Counted from the first letter of the stretch, positions 49,654 to 59,080 are shown. The stretch: DNA of 64,000 bases from JBALVT01 sp965262875 (GCA_965262875.1 OZ253569.1:5084001-5148000), one strand, 5' to 3'. The notes: generated by a model not told the origin, from the sequence alone. A program made the numbers and translations.

Positions 49654-49756
49654 CTAGAGTTTAGAGCGAAAGAGCTGTTGTCGGAAGCTTCAATCCCGAC
49701 TCCTTTTCCTTAATGTTCTCTCAAAACCTGCGTGTAATACAAGCTGCAACGCAATG

Positions 49757-51076
49757 TTACCCATCTTGTATATAATCTACCGCACCAGGGGCTTGGAATT
49801 TTTTGCATCTTTCGTTCCACCAGCTTCGAACGTTAACATGGCGAAAATGTTTTGTCAGACCCAGCCTGATTCTTCCCGCTGTAATAATATCCGGCTTGCG
49901 CCATGGTGCATCCGTCACCAGTGGGCCCGCTTTATCACCCAATACCAGCGTCAACAAATGAAGCAGTCCGTAACCTACAGTCGTCAAGTGAACCCAGCGA
50001 TGCAGCGTTTGGCGCCGTTGCTGCCAGGCTTCTTTGAGCCCCCACAATTGTTTCAACTGGTAGTACATCGACTCAATCGACCAACGCAGTCCGTAATCTT
50101 CAATCACTTGTTCGCTCGTTAGAGTCGTATCGGTTGAAAGAAATAATCGAGTCTTGGTCCACTGACCTTTACCCCTGTCTAGCTCGCACCAAACGGCTCT
50201 GACTAACTGACCGTCAAGGAACCTTGCCTTGGCGAGCCGACTACGGTATCTCACCTTTTGTTCTTTTCCGTACAGCCGCAGTAGTGCTTCCGTCTTTTTA
50301 AAGTGGGCAATTCGCTTGGGTGTGTGTTTTTCGCCATACTTGCGTGGCCGCCCGCGTTGCCCCGGTTTTCGTTCGGGGGGTTCGTCGTAAAGCCGCGTAT
50401 CGATTCTCGCCTGGCCAATCACGGTAAAACCGTACGCTGTCATCGCGTTGATAAATCGTTTGCGCATATACCAGCAATCGACCAATACCCTCACCGTTTT
50501 ATCTTCAAACAAGCGGTAAACAGCACGCATGATCACTGTCGCTGCGACCAGCTTGCCCGTATTCCCTGCACTGGGTATCAGTCGGAACAATAGAGGTATC
50601 GCCGTCGTCTCCAGCGGTGTGCGCCTGAAAACAGCCGCTAAACTAACCCAGCATTGACCACGAACATAGGCGGCTAAATTCGGCTTATTTCCGTGCTGAT
50701 GATGTATCTGGCTGCCCGGTGCTTTTTTCGAGGCTCGTAGACTCACCGTATCGTCAATCGCTAAATATAGAACGGGATCATTCTTGGCACTAAGAACCAG
50801 ACAGACGAACTGTCTTGCCAGCTTCAACCAGGACCACTTTCCGGCTTCAAGCCATTTGTAATACGTCGTCCAGTGCCTTTGCATGTCTAGAAACAAATAG
50901 GTTTCGGTGACAAAGCCAGCGGGCGTTAACATAGCGCCGATCAATAGTTCAATGAATGTGCCTACGGATCTTGGGGGTAGCGCTTTGCTTAAAAATGTTA
51001 TCCAATAGCACAGTTCGCGGGGGATGCGAGCACATCCTGTTGCGTTCATAGCGGCCTCCAGAAGAAATCGATTCAT
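49757..51076 (-). CDS. IS4-family transposase
   Basis: This DDE transposase is about 439 residues long from the ATG at 51076. The longer frame upstream runs through the hairpin region and is less likely to be used. It carries the IS4 YREK signature exactly (Y-X2-R-X3-E-X6-K in YGLRWSIESMYYQLK), an early DDE aspartate candidate in YLAIDDTVS and a second in VRVLVDCWYM. The frame is intact. It lies antisense to nothing and in the same direction as the cas genes. Confidence 0.92.
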   Translation of the reverse strand: MNRFLLEAAMNATGCARIPRELCYWITFLSKALPPRSVGTFIELLIGAMLTPAGFVTETYLFLDMQRHWTTYYKWLEAGKWSWLKLARQFVCLVLSAKNDPVLYLAIDDTVSLRASKKAPGSQIHHQHGNKPNLAAYVRGQCWVSLAAVFRRTPLETTAIPLLFRLIPSAGNTGKLVAATVIMRAVYRLFEDKTVRVLVDCWYMRKRFINAMTAYGFTVIGQARIDTRLYDEPPERKPGQRGRPRKYGEKHTPKRIAHFKKTEALLRLYGKEQKVRYRSRLAKARFLDGQLVRAVWCELDRGKGQWTKTRLFLSTDTTLTSEQVIEDYGLRWSIESMYYQLKQLWGLKEAWQQRRQTLHRWVHLTTVGYGLLHLLTLVLGDKAGPLVTDAPWRKPDIITAGRIRLGLTKHFRHVNVRSWWNERCKKFQAPGAVDYIQDG

Positions 51077-51088
51077 TTCTTTCTGAAG

Positions 51089-51150
51089 GCCGCGCCCTAT
51101 ACACCTTTTAAAAAGCAAAGCTGTATAGGGCGCGGCAAACTTTTTGCCGC
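51089..51150 (-). promoter_or_regulatory. Overlapping hairpins upstream of the IS4 transposase
   Basis: A 15-base exact stem (GCCGCGCCCTATACA at 51089-51103 with its complement at 51122-51136) overlaps a second stem (GCGGCAAA and TTTGCCGC, 51132-51150). The shared bases make the two hairpins mutually exclusive. Such structures protect transposase genes from read-through transcription or translation. Confidence 0.7.
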
Positions 51151-51213
51151 TTTATGTCAAGTTTTTTCGCACACTTTGCGCGATAATCTTCCTCCCCAGA
51201 CTCTAAACTCTAG

Positions 51214-51221
51214 TAAATGAA
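51214..51221. repeat. Target-site duplication, right copy (TAAATGAA)
   Basis: Exact match to the left copy at 49646. It belongs to the cas2-3 codons for His-Leu near residue 209. Confidence 0.95.
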
Positions 51222-51842
51222 ATAACAGCAATGAAATTTCATTATGCCGAGGGTGTGTTTGCCATGAAAACTTGCCAGTTTTTTTATCTATATGTTGACC
51301 ATCATCTGGCACATCTTCAAATTTCTTCTTCTTTAACAACCTCGCTAACCAATCTTGAAAACTAGGATCAATTTTTCCAACATCATGCCAACAACCCGCA
51401 GTGAAAACAGCTTTAGCGAGATTGTCATCACCGGGCACTAATTTTTGTGTAATCCTGTAAGCCAGATATCCCACCACAAACAAGTGCTGATCCAGTTTTT
51501 GACCTTTGGTATTTGCATAATATTGATCTGTCATAATTTCTATCTCTCCGATAATTATTCGGTTATTTGTATAATTCACCGGCACAACGCCCTGCTCATC
51601 AAACTTATTCCTATTCCCCACCACCCAAACCAGCTCACTTCTGGAGCGGCTTCTAAGCCAAAAACAACTCACCGCGGTATTTTTACTGGCGGTCTTTCTC
51701 AGCAGTTTCTTTACCGCCCCCAAGCCCTCATTGGTAATAACGGTTTGCCAGGTGTTATCGCCGATGCGGTTGGCGAAGCTGTCCAGTACCCGCCGGGTTC
51801 GGTTGAGAGCTTTTTTTTCGCACTGTGACACGAAGGTGACCA

Positions 51843-52817
51843 TCATCTGGCTTCGTCCTCGTTGACAGCCTCGGTTTCGTGATGTTGTAAGGCGATGGTT
51901 TTCACCTGTTCAAACATAAAATCCAGTGCCTTGTGGTCGGTAAACGCCTGCAAGCATTGCTGGCGAAATTCCTGTTCGGTGGCGCCTTCTTTGGCGCAGA
52001 TAAATGACCAGGGTAGCACCAATGTGTCTTTTATTAAATCTGCCACATCGAACACCAATGCGCCACGGCGGGTTTTGCCGTGCATGACAGCGAAGCCGTG
52101 GGGGATGCCCAGCACCCATAGCGTGGTCGCGGCCAAGCCATAAGCCAGATAATTGCCGTGGTTCAAAAAAGCATTGGCAATATCAACTGATTCTCTTTCG
52201 CGCACAAAATCGCCATGTTTGGTTCTGCTGGCGGCTATTTTGTAAAGCTGTTTGGTGAGGTCGGCTTCAATTTGGAATAGTTTGCTGATTTTTTGCGCCT
52301 GTGCGATTTTTATGCAAGTCTTGTCGAGCATAGCGGTTATGCCCTCTTCTCGACTGTTAAATCCTGCGGCTATCAAGTCACGATCTTTTGCCCATACGGT
52401 TTGCATAAACTGAATGCGTGCTGTTTGAAATTGCCTGGCCGCCAGCAGACGTTTGTGTTCGTCAAACCAGAAGTTCATCCAGCCCTGGACATATTCGGTG
52501 GGGCGATATTCGCTTTGTGGCGACAGCCATTCAATCTCGGTGGCCATAAGCAGGGGCGTTGCGCCACCGCCACAGAAACCGACCAGTACGCCGGCCTGAG
52601 CCAGCATACGCATGGCGGCCTGGGTGACAGAGGTGCCGGTTCCCAATAGCAGGCAGGTGGTATTGGCTATCGGAATATTCCAGTACTGGTTTTCGTTTTT
52701 GGCTTCCGTGAGATACAGTACGCGCCCATCTTTCTGCATCACCCGGCATTTTTCCAGATAATAAATGTTGGCGCGCCTGGAATGCAGGATGGCTTTCAGG
52801 TCGGTGAGTTGTTCCAT
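51843..52817 (-). CDS. cas1: CRISPR integrase Cas1 (type I-F)
   Basis: The start is set at 52817, where AGGAAAAGGC precedes ATG and the protein begins MEQLTDLKAILHSRR, as type I-F Cas1 does. An open frame upstream is IS3 transposase. The 324-residue protein shows NIYYLEKCRVMQKDGRVLYL, LGTGTSVTQAAMRMLA, VGFCGGGATP and the C-terminal GFAVMHGKTRRGALVFDVADLIKD region with catalytic glutamate, histidine and aspartate positions. It overlaps cas2-3 by 4 bases. It appears intact, but its Cas2 partner is interrupted. Confidence 0.95.
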   Translation of the reverse strand: MEQLTDLKAILHSRRANIYYLEKCRVMQKDGRVLYLTEAKNENQYWNIPIANTTCLLLGTGTSVTQAAMRMLAQAGVLVGFCGGGATPLLMATEIEWLSPQSEYRPTEYVQGWMNFWFDEHKRLLAARQFQTARIQFMQTVWAKDRDLIAAGFNSREEGITAMLDKTCIKIAQAQKISKLFQIEADLTKQLYKIAASRTKHGDFVRERESVDIANAFLNHGNYLAYGLAATTLWVLGIPHGFAVMHGKTRRGALVFDVADLIKDTLVLPWSFICAKEGATEQEFRQQCLQAFTDHKALDFMFEQVKTIALQHHETEAVNEDEAR

Positions 52818-53597
52818 GCCTTTTCCTGATAAGTAAGACCAGCGATTCCCCGCCCAAATATACGTGACATCACCACACCAAACGCGGTTCGGCTCTGTTA
52901 CTGCAAATTCCCTATTAAGATAATTCTCTATCTCCACATGTTCTTGTGTTGCTTTTCTGTAAGCATGCTTCGGTAGCTGGCAACTCACTAAACCCAAGCG
53001 TTTCATAATGCCTGTGGCGCGATAACGGCTCAATGCATGACCTCTGGCAGAGGATATTCTTGCTATCGTTTAGAGCCTGCAGAGCCGTTGCTTTCCCTGT
53101 GAATGGCTTTAACAAACGTCATCTCCTCAATCTTTCGCGGATCAACTTTATGTGACCGCTTAGCCCAATATTTGTAACTACTGCGATGAACTTCGAAGGC
53201 TTCGCATAATTGCACCGCGTTGTAGCTCTCTGTCAGCTTTTGGATTATCGCAAATTGTTCAACGAGTCCGACATCAAGAGAGCGGTAGCCTTTTTTAGAA
53301 TTTCCTTCTCCGTCTCAATCCGCTTGATGCGCTTTTCCAGCTCCTAGATCTTACGTTGGTCTGGGCTTAGCGCGTTGGGCATTGATGAGGTTCCATTACG
53401 CTCTTCGCGTAACTGCCTTGCCCATTTATCCATCGATGTGGAGTTCACATTCACCGCTTCAGCTGCCTGTCTTACGGAGTAATTCTGATCAACAACCAGC
53501 CGGGCTGATTCCAGCTTAAATTCAGGGCTAAAGTTGGGTCTTCTCTTGCGTGTCATATTGTCACCTAGTTGCTTGAGATGCATAATAACACCTGGCG
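52818..53597 (-). mobile_element. IS3-family element remnant abutting cas1
   Basis: OrfA lies at 53604-53344 (RRPNFSPEFKLESARLVVDQ, helix-turn-helix) and ends at a TAG where the family has a lysine-glutamate segment. OrfB pieces follow in several frames (AIIQKLTESYNAVQLCEAF; RYRATGIMKRLGLVSCQLP) up to the first DDE aspartate in VWCGDVTYIW. The element is cut at about 52830, and the last IS3 frame reads straight into cas1. The rest of OrfB and the far inverted repeat are missing, so it is dead. Confidence 0.85.
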
Positions 53598-54649
53598 GAT
53601 TCAAGTCGCTAGTGCAATCGGTGGGTTGATCCCAAACAGTACTTGGTTGGGGGTTTTAAAGTCCAGACATTTTCTTGGCCGGTTGTTAAGTTTATCAAAG
53701 ATTCTCTGGACACACTCCGGCGTCATATCATCAAAGCTAGATCCTTTCGGGGCGTATTGGCGGATCAGACCATTTGTATTCTCATTCAATCCCCGCTCCC
53801 ATGAATGGTAAGGGTGCGCGAAGTAGCTTTCAGCCTGCAGCTGTTGGGCGATAACCTCGTGTAAGGCAAACTCCTTGCCGTTATCATAGGTCAGTGTTTC
53901 TACCGGGGCGGCTAAGGGGGAAAGCGCCCCAAGTATCGCTTCCTTGACGGCCTTCGCCGTTTTATTGGGGGCCAGGGCGATCACTGTGAAACGTGTCTTT
54001 CTCTCAACAGCCGTCATCAGTACGGAGCCACCCAAGCGCCCAATGATAAGGTCCATTTCCCAATCACCAATACGCTTGCGCTCATCAACAATCGCTGGAC
54101 GCTCGTCGATACTTACCCGGTTCTTTAGCTGCCCGCGCTTGTCTGGGCTCCCGTAACGCTTCTTACGTTTCTTTTGGCAGCGCAAGTGGGCATGGAGGTC
54201 GCCCCCGGCCTTCTTGTCGATCAGAATGTACTGATAAATCCATTCTGGACTAACAGATTGCAGGATTGATTTTGCTAGCCAACCGCTGATCTGCTCTGGA
54301 CTCCATTCCTCCCTCAGTAGCGATTCAACCCGCTGCCAGGTTATCTCTGTAATACGTGTATGGGTGTGGTGATGCTGCCGTTCAGTGGCAAAACGCTGGG
54401 CCTGCTGGGGCCTATAACCACGCAAGCCCGTATTGCGACCAAGCTCTCTGCTAATTGTCCCAGGGCTTCGTCTAAGCTCTCTGGCTATGGCTTTTTGTGT
54501 AAAACCAGCTTTTAAAAATGCTTCAATCTGGTATCGTTCGTATTCGGTCAACTGTGTATAGTTCATGTGTAATTTCCTTGGTCGAGAAAATGGCACTGGA
54601 TTGTACCAGTTGGCCACCTGCTCTAGAAATTGCACTTATGACTTGAATC
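53598..54649 (-). mobile_element. IS30-family insertion sequence, complete
   Basis: Imperfect terminal inverted repeats (ATTCAAGTCGCTAGTGCAAT at 53599 against ATTCAAGTCATAAGTGCAAT read inward from 54648; 17 of 20 match) bound one transposase. The left end lies at the start of the IS3 orfA region. No clear target duplication was seen. Confidence 0.85.
53601..54566 (-). CDS. IS30-family transposase
   Basis: From the ATG at 54566 the 321-residue protein begins NYTQLTEYERYQIEAFLKAG, the usual IS30 helix-turn-helix opening. It carries the DDE residues in GDWEMDLIIG, LTYDNGKEFA and HSWERGLNENTNGLIRQYAP. The frame is intact, so the element may still be active. Confidence 0.93.
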   Translation of the reverse strand: MNYTQLTEYERYQIEAFLKAGFTQKAIARELRRSPGTISRELGRNTGLRGYRPQQAQRFATERQHHHTHTRITEITWQRVESLLREEWSPEQISGWLAKSILQSVSPEWIYQYILIDKKAGGDLHAHLRCQKKRKKRYGSPDKRGQLKNRVSIDERPAIVDERKRIGDWEMDLIIGRLGGSVLMTAVERKTRFTVIALAPNKTAKAVKEAILGALSPLAAPVETLTYDNGKEFALHEVIAQQLQAESYFAHPYHSWERGLNENTNGLIRQYAPKGSSFDDMTPECVQRIFDKLNNRPRKCLDFKTPNQVLFGINPPIALAT

Positions 54650-54758
54650 TAAGCCTCTATTTAGGTTCCCCAAATTAACTATGCCACTACACCTTACTCT
54701 CTCGTATGGTACTGAAATTAGCCGAGTTATTGTCAAAAGTGGTGTTTCAGCATCTGAA

Positions 54759-55566
54759 TCAAGCGGCGACCTGATCAACTTTCTTCACCTCGATTCCATC
54801 TTTAAATTTCACTCCAGTAATCACCTTTGCCAGGTAATTGAATCCGCGTAGTCGCCGCCATTTTGTCTCGGCGCACATACCCAATTTGAACATCATGTGC
54901 AACATGCCGTCACGAGACAAGTAGCCCTTCGATCGCTTGGTCCGATGCCGGATCGTGCCGAAGGTCGACTCAATCGGATTGCTTGTCCGTATGCTCTCGC
55001 CAGCTCTGGGTTGACTTCCGCACACCGTCCTCAATGGCCAGAAAATGCTTCTCACCCCGTTCATTGACACCGATCACCACCAGTGCGCAGAGCTTTGTCT
55101 GCTCAGCTCTCAGCCCGCTGTAAACGCCATCGGCCCATACGTAAACCCAACGCTCCTTGCCCAGCCTAGCTTCGCACCAGTCCTGGTATTCCTGTGCCCA
55201 GACTCGTTTCAAACACGATACTGTGCTGGCTGACAATCCCTTGGCCTAGGGGCCGACCAGGACCTCAAGGGCGGCGCCCATCTCGCCACTGGAAATACCC
55301 TTCAGATACAGCCACGGCAAGGCTGCCTCCAGTGTCTGGGTTTTGCGCACGTACGGTGGAACGAGCGCCGAACGGAATGTCACTGGTGCTCCGGTCTTTG
55401 ACCGAATCTTGGGAATCTGTACCGTCACGGGTCCGATGCCGGTTTGAATCTCTCGCTCGGGCAGATAGCCATTGCGAACCACGCCGGCTCTACCGTCCTC
55501 CAACCGGCGATCTGCCTGCAGCGCAAGCTGATCCTGCACTTCGGCCTCAATAGCTTGCTGGAGCAA
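54759..55566 (-). pseudogene. IS256-family (mutator) transposase, broken into three pieces
   Basis: The N-terminal piece (55566-55246: GVVRNGYLPEREIQTGIGPV), the middle (55236-54970: YVWADGVYSGLRAEQTKLCA) and the C-terminal piece (to 54759: RTSNPIESTFGTIRHRTKRSKG) are all recognisable. They are separated by frame changes, and the joints at about 55240 and 55020 lack part of the catalytic core. No working transposase is possible. Confidence 0.85.
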
Positions 55567-55676
55567 TTGCCTGGCACCTGTACGCAGCAGATCGGTACTC
55601 CCTACTCCCCGGATCCCCAGATAGAAATCTCTAAACCGTAGAAAGCCCTGGCTGTATAATGGTTAGCAACAAAACA

Positions 55677-56726
55677 GACCATCACCCAATGGGTGCAACA
55701 ACTCAAGGCTTACGATCATTCTACCCTACAAACTCGATACAACAAACGACTTACCGACTTCCCGTGCCGGTTTATTGGCCATGGGTCAGTTAATGGACTC
55801 CCTGAGCCTCGCCGAACGCATTGATCATTACTTTCCCCCGCCTAAAAGCAATCGGGGGTATAAGCCCTCGGAATTTATCAAGACACTCATCCTGATGCAG
55901 CACGAAGGCAGCTTTCACCTGGATGAGGTTCGTCACATACAGGATGATGAGGCACTGCGCACCGTATTGGATCTCAAGAAACTCCCCAGGGCGATCACCC
56001 TCGGAGACTGGTTGAGGCGCATGGGCCACCAGCCGCACATCCAGGATGCCTGGGTGAAGGTGAATAAGGCGAGGTTATGGGTGGACAGGACACTTATCGA
56101 ACGAGCTTTTGTATCGGTGATTATGAAGAAGCCTTCACCCTGGTCATTCAGCGAACAGCCCTTAAAGGGCAGGCGAGTCTGGATCTGGATTCACAAGAAA
56201 GCTCAGAGGCAATCAACCAGGGGGTTATGTTCATCGTGCGATTGCCACCAACCGGGATGAGCTCAGCGATAGTGAGAGTATTCACTGGTACAAGGTGAAT
56301 TGGTGCGTAGCACCAAGAGAAGGTGCCCTGGGGTACAAGGTGAATTGGTGCGTAGCACCAAGAGAAGGTGCCCTGGGGTACAAGGTGAATTGGTGCGTAG
56401 CACCAAGAGAAGGTGCCCTGGGGTACAAGGTGAATTGGTGCGTAGCACCAAGAGAAGGTGCCCTGGGGTACAAGGTGAATTGGTGCGTAGCACCAAGAGA
56501 AGGTGCCCTGGGGTACAAGGTGAATTGGTGCGTAGCACCAAGAGAAGGTGCCCTGGGGTATAACCAGCGTGCTGAGGACAGCGAGAATCGCCTCAAGGAA
56601 CTGAAGCTGGATTTTGGCGGCGATACGTTGCCATGCCCGGATTTTAACGCCAATGCGCTGTACTTTTTAATCTCCGCACTGTATATGGACTCCGCCGTTC
56701 AAACAAGCAAATTTTTGTCAGACTAA
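55677..56726 (+). pseudogene. IS1380-family transposase with deletions and an internal minisatellite
   Basis: The N-terminal region (MGQLMDSLSLAERIDHYFP, FHLDEVRHIQDDEAL, LGDWLRRMG) is followed by a deletion after residue 105. The sequence then returns in another frame as YEEAFTLVIQRTALKGQASL. The YNQRAEDSENRLKELK region is separated from the preceding IHWY by six copies of a 45-base repeat. The frame ends at LYFLISALYMDS, where the family C-terminus is lost. Confidence 0.82.
56294..56563. repeat. 45-base minisatellite, six near-perfect copies
   Basis: Units begin GGTGAATTGGTGCG at 56294, 56339, 56384, 56429, 56474 and 56519. They are identical apart from one base at the end of the last unit. 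Each unit is 15 codons without a stop and contains a TTGGTGC-GTA-GCACCAA hairpin. The array interrupts the IS1380 transposase at a TAYAA sequence. Confidence 0.95.
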
Positions 56727-56914
56727 AGACGCTTACGTATATTCGGCTTTTTGGTGGAGACGCTATCTCCCAGCCCTCAATGTATGCGCACCCCGGTGCC
56801 TCAATGTCCTGGCGGCCTGTTAGGCCACAAAGCGGCACAGGTTTCACCCGGGTGGATAGCTTTATCTGATTTAGGGTTGCTCGGTGAACTCCTTCTTTAC
56901 TTTTTCACGCAATT

Positions 56915-57968
56915 TCAACATCGGTGCCAGGCGACGTTGCCCAGGCAAGGTTTGCATTTATATTCCGTTCCCTGAGTCAACATCGCCCAAGCGGTTCGCA
57001 CATTTTTGTTGGCGAGTGCTACTGCTGCTCTCCCTGTGCCACCGCGAGCTACGAGTGCTTGCAACCACTCGTCTTTGCCAGACGTTACGTGTTTATGTTG
57101 GTGGACAATAGGCCCGGGCTCCCTGAATCAGCACAGCAGGCAATCGCCGGTTGGCGACATGCCTGGAGATACCCATAACATTGGTTTTTCCGCCACTACT
57201 GTATTGCCTGGGTGTGAGCCCAATGTAGGCAGAAAACTCACGCCCGTTTTTGAACGCCTCCCCCGAACCCGGAGTCGCGAACAACAAAATGGCACCAATC
57301 GGCCCAACGCCTTCAAGTGCCGTCAGTCGCCGACAGCCATCGTTTGATTTAACGATCTGTTTGACCTGCCCGTCCATAAAGGCCAGGTCTTCTTCAGTGG
57401 CGTGGAATCTCATGAACATCCTGTGCAGCGTCGGACGATAGGACATGGGCAATCCATTCTCCGCATCCTCCAGAATCAGCGGCACATGCTTTCGCAGGTA
57501 AACGAGGCCCTTGGGAATCGCAATACCGAACTCCAGCAGCAGGCCGCGAATGTGATTCGAGGTTGCCGTGCGCTCCTGAATGATCAACTCTCTCGAGCGC
57601 TGAATCGATTGTATCGCTTGGTGGTCGATGCTTTTCATTGGCGCAATTTTGATGTGGGGTCGATTTGCCGCCCCGGCAACTGCCAGCGCATCATTCTTAT
57701 CTGTTTTATGCCCCTGCCTGAACGGGGCCACCGCCAGGGCCGGGATTATCCTGACCTGATGACCGTACGTCGTTGCCAAGCGAGCCCGGTGGTGAGCAGT
57801 GGCGCAGGCTTCAAAAGCGACTAGACCTGGATTCTGCTTTGCCAGGAACCCGGCAAACGTAATGCGTGAGAGTTCCTTGTTCGACAGTTCTTTATTGGCA
57901 GGTGTAACGACAGAAACTTGAATAACATTTTTGGCGAGATCAACGCCGATAGTATTGGAATTTCTCAT
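56915..57968 (-). pseudogene. IS110-family transposase with C-terminal frameshift
   Basis: From the ATG at 57968 the protein begins with IGVDLAKN (RuvC-like DEDD catalytic start) and carries KTDKNDALAV and the C-terminal ALEGVGPIGAILLFATPG with GLTPRQYSSGGK. After IQGARAYCPPT the frame stops. The expected tail continues in another frame (GKDEWLQALVARGGTGRAAV, NKNVRTAWAML) to a stop at 56915. One frameshift near 57100 separates them. Everything else is intact. Confidence 0.87.
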
Positions 57969-58084
57969 GACTCTGGCCCTTTGTTGGTAAACCCACCCAG
58001 GTCTAGTCAGACCTCGGTAAAGGAGGAGTCCATACATTGTCCTGCAAACTACCAATTCGCTATGCTAGAGTGGTTGGTAATGAG

Positions 58085-58483
58085 ATGACCAAAGGAGTGG
58101 TTCGTGAAATCCCTAGCTCTCGTTTTTCAATGGCCCTTCTCCTATTGGCCACAGCTAAAATTGACGGTGATCTATCTTCTGAAGAGAAGAGTCAACTTCT
58201 ACAAATGTTTGAACACTCTTTTAGCCAATCCTCGAAGGAGGCCTCGTCACTGCTAGGCGCAAGTTCTTACTTACTCGGAGATGGAGAGGAGGTATACCGA
58301 CGGCCTCATGACGTTTTATCTCAAAGCATAGATAAGTTTAGCCAGACCCAAAAAGAATCTTCAATGGAGCTACTGAAACAAATTTCAGAAGTAGGGGGAG
58401 CTGTTAGCGAAACGCAGAGGGGCTATATCGAGAGCATTCGATCCACCATGCTTGTAGAACCGGAAGCAAGGGGCTGGCAGTGA
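58085..58483 (+). CDS. TerB-like protein
   Basis: This helical protein of about 132 residues resembles the TerB fold: a LLLLATAKIDGDLSSEEKSQLL segment with the acidic loop D-G-D, and a second helical half. TerB-type proteins are linked to tellurite or stress response, but function here is unknown. The second acidic loop is degraded (GGAVSETQR). The start is uncertain (ATG at 58085 or an upstream TTG). The upstream end lies close to the IS110 remnant. Confidence 0.6.
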   Translation: MTKGVVREIPSSRFSMALLLLATAKIDGDLSSEEKSQLLQMFEHSFSQSSKEASSLLGASSYLLGDGEEVYRRPHDVLSQSIDKFSQTQKESSMELLKQISEVGGAVSETQRGYIESIRSTMLVEPEARGWQ

Positions 58484-58539
58484 GTGAGGCGAGCCAGTAG
58501 ATATACCCATAAATGAGGGTTCTGAAATTTTTAAACTAA

Positions 58540-58746
58540 TTACGACCGCGCTTTTTCCAATTCCCATTTAAGACGATTCACTCGCTCCTGCACCACCTTT
58601 AACTCTTCTTCGGTTGTTCGAAGCAGGTTGAAAATTGCCTCAACCGACTCTTCCTTGGATTCCTCCACCGAATACGCTATAGGGTTTCCGTGCAAGATGT
58701 CGTTGACACGCTGTAGTAATGATTCTTGAGTTTGTTGTCTATGCAC
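58540..58746 (-). CDS. Small coiled-coil protein, unknown
   Basis: This 68-residue product is acidic in the middle with a C-terminal heptad-like helix (LLRTTEEELKVVQERVNRLKW). There is no membrane segment or cysteine. It may be a small regulatory or structural protein; an AAGGAG motif lies about 7 bases before the ATG. No family was recognised. Confidence 0.5.
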   Translation of the reverse strand: MHRQQTQESLLQRVNDILHGNPIAYSVEESKEESVEAIFNLLRTTEEELKVVQERVNRLKWELEKARS

Positions 58747-59080
58747 CTTAGACTCCTTTCAGTGGCATTTTATCGCGTAATTGTCGCTCGTCCATAAGCT
58801 TCTCGAAACAGCAGAAGCGTAGTTATTATTTTTTTATCCATGTGACAGATTCACAAATGAAAACAAACCCGCTGTGTAACTATGGCACATGGGATTCGAT
58901 CCTCAAGATCCAATTGTTATTATAAAGTTGATTGATATAATTCTTTTTTGTCAGCTTTCATCTCAGTATTGAATGGCACGACTTGGTCTATTTGAGCTCC
59001 ATAATAGGGGTTAATGCTCGGCCCATGATAAACTCATGATTCATGTCAACGACAAATACACTTTAGTAAGAACACCGAAG
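58747..59080. other. Gene-free AT-rich stretch
   Basis: About 330 bases separate the divergent small coiled-coil gene and the DUF3617 gene. No RNA gene, terminator hairpin or IS end was recognised. Promoters for both flanking genes should lie here. Confidence 0.6.

Larger units (their letters stand above)
49654..51213 (-). mobile_element. IS4-family insertion sequence, 1560 bp, complete
   Basis: The ends are a 13-base inverted repeat (CTAGAGTTTAGAG and its complement at 51201-51213). The element carries one transposase. Complete ends, a perfect target duplication and an open transposase frame indicate a recent insertion that may still be mobile. Length, 8-base duplication and transposase signature fit an IS4-family subgroup with 7-8 base duplications. 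Confidence 0.95.
47327..51846 (-). pseudogene. cas2-3: Cas2-3 nuclease-helicase split by an IS4-family insertion
   Basis: The N-terminal 211 codons (51846-51214) hold the fused Cas2 domain and the HD nuclease start (CWHDVGKIDPSFQ). The C-terminal part (49653-47327) holds the SF2 helicase: Walker A GPAGCGKTK, DEYH box, SATPNP and QRLGRLDRFG. The IS lies between. Joining the halves and removing one copy of the 8-base duplication gives exactly 984 codons in frame (HLLFDKNGMNKDSFERAK across the joint), near the family's size. Target cleavage and spacer acquisition need this protein, so both are expected to be off. A helicase fragment could still start at the internal ATG at 49627. Confidence 0.93.

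Noticed and set aside
44535..53033. Tn7-like CRISPR-associated transposon (type I-F3)
   Set aside because: cas1 and cas2-3 are present and no tnsABC or tniQ genes are in the window; the IS elements carry only their own transposases.
52818..53033. N-terminal extension of Cas1
   Set aside because: The extra 72 residues are IS3 transposase sequence; a ribosome-binding site and a normal Cas1 start lie at 52817.
56295..56653. Repeat-containing protein genes on both strands over the minisatellite
   Set aside because: Open in several frames only because the 45-base unit lacks stops; the sequence context is a dead transposase.
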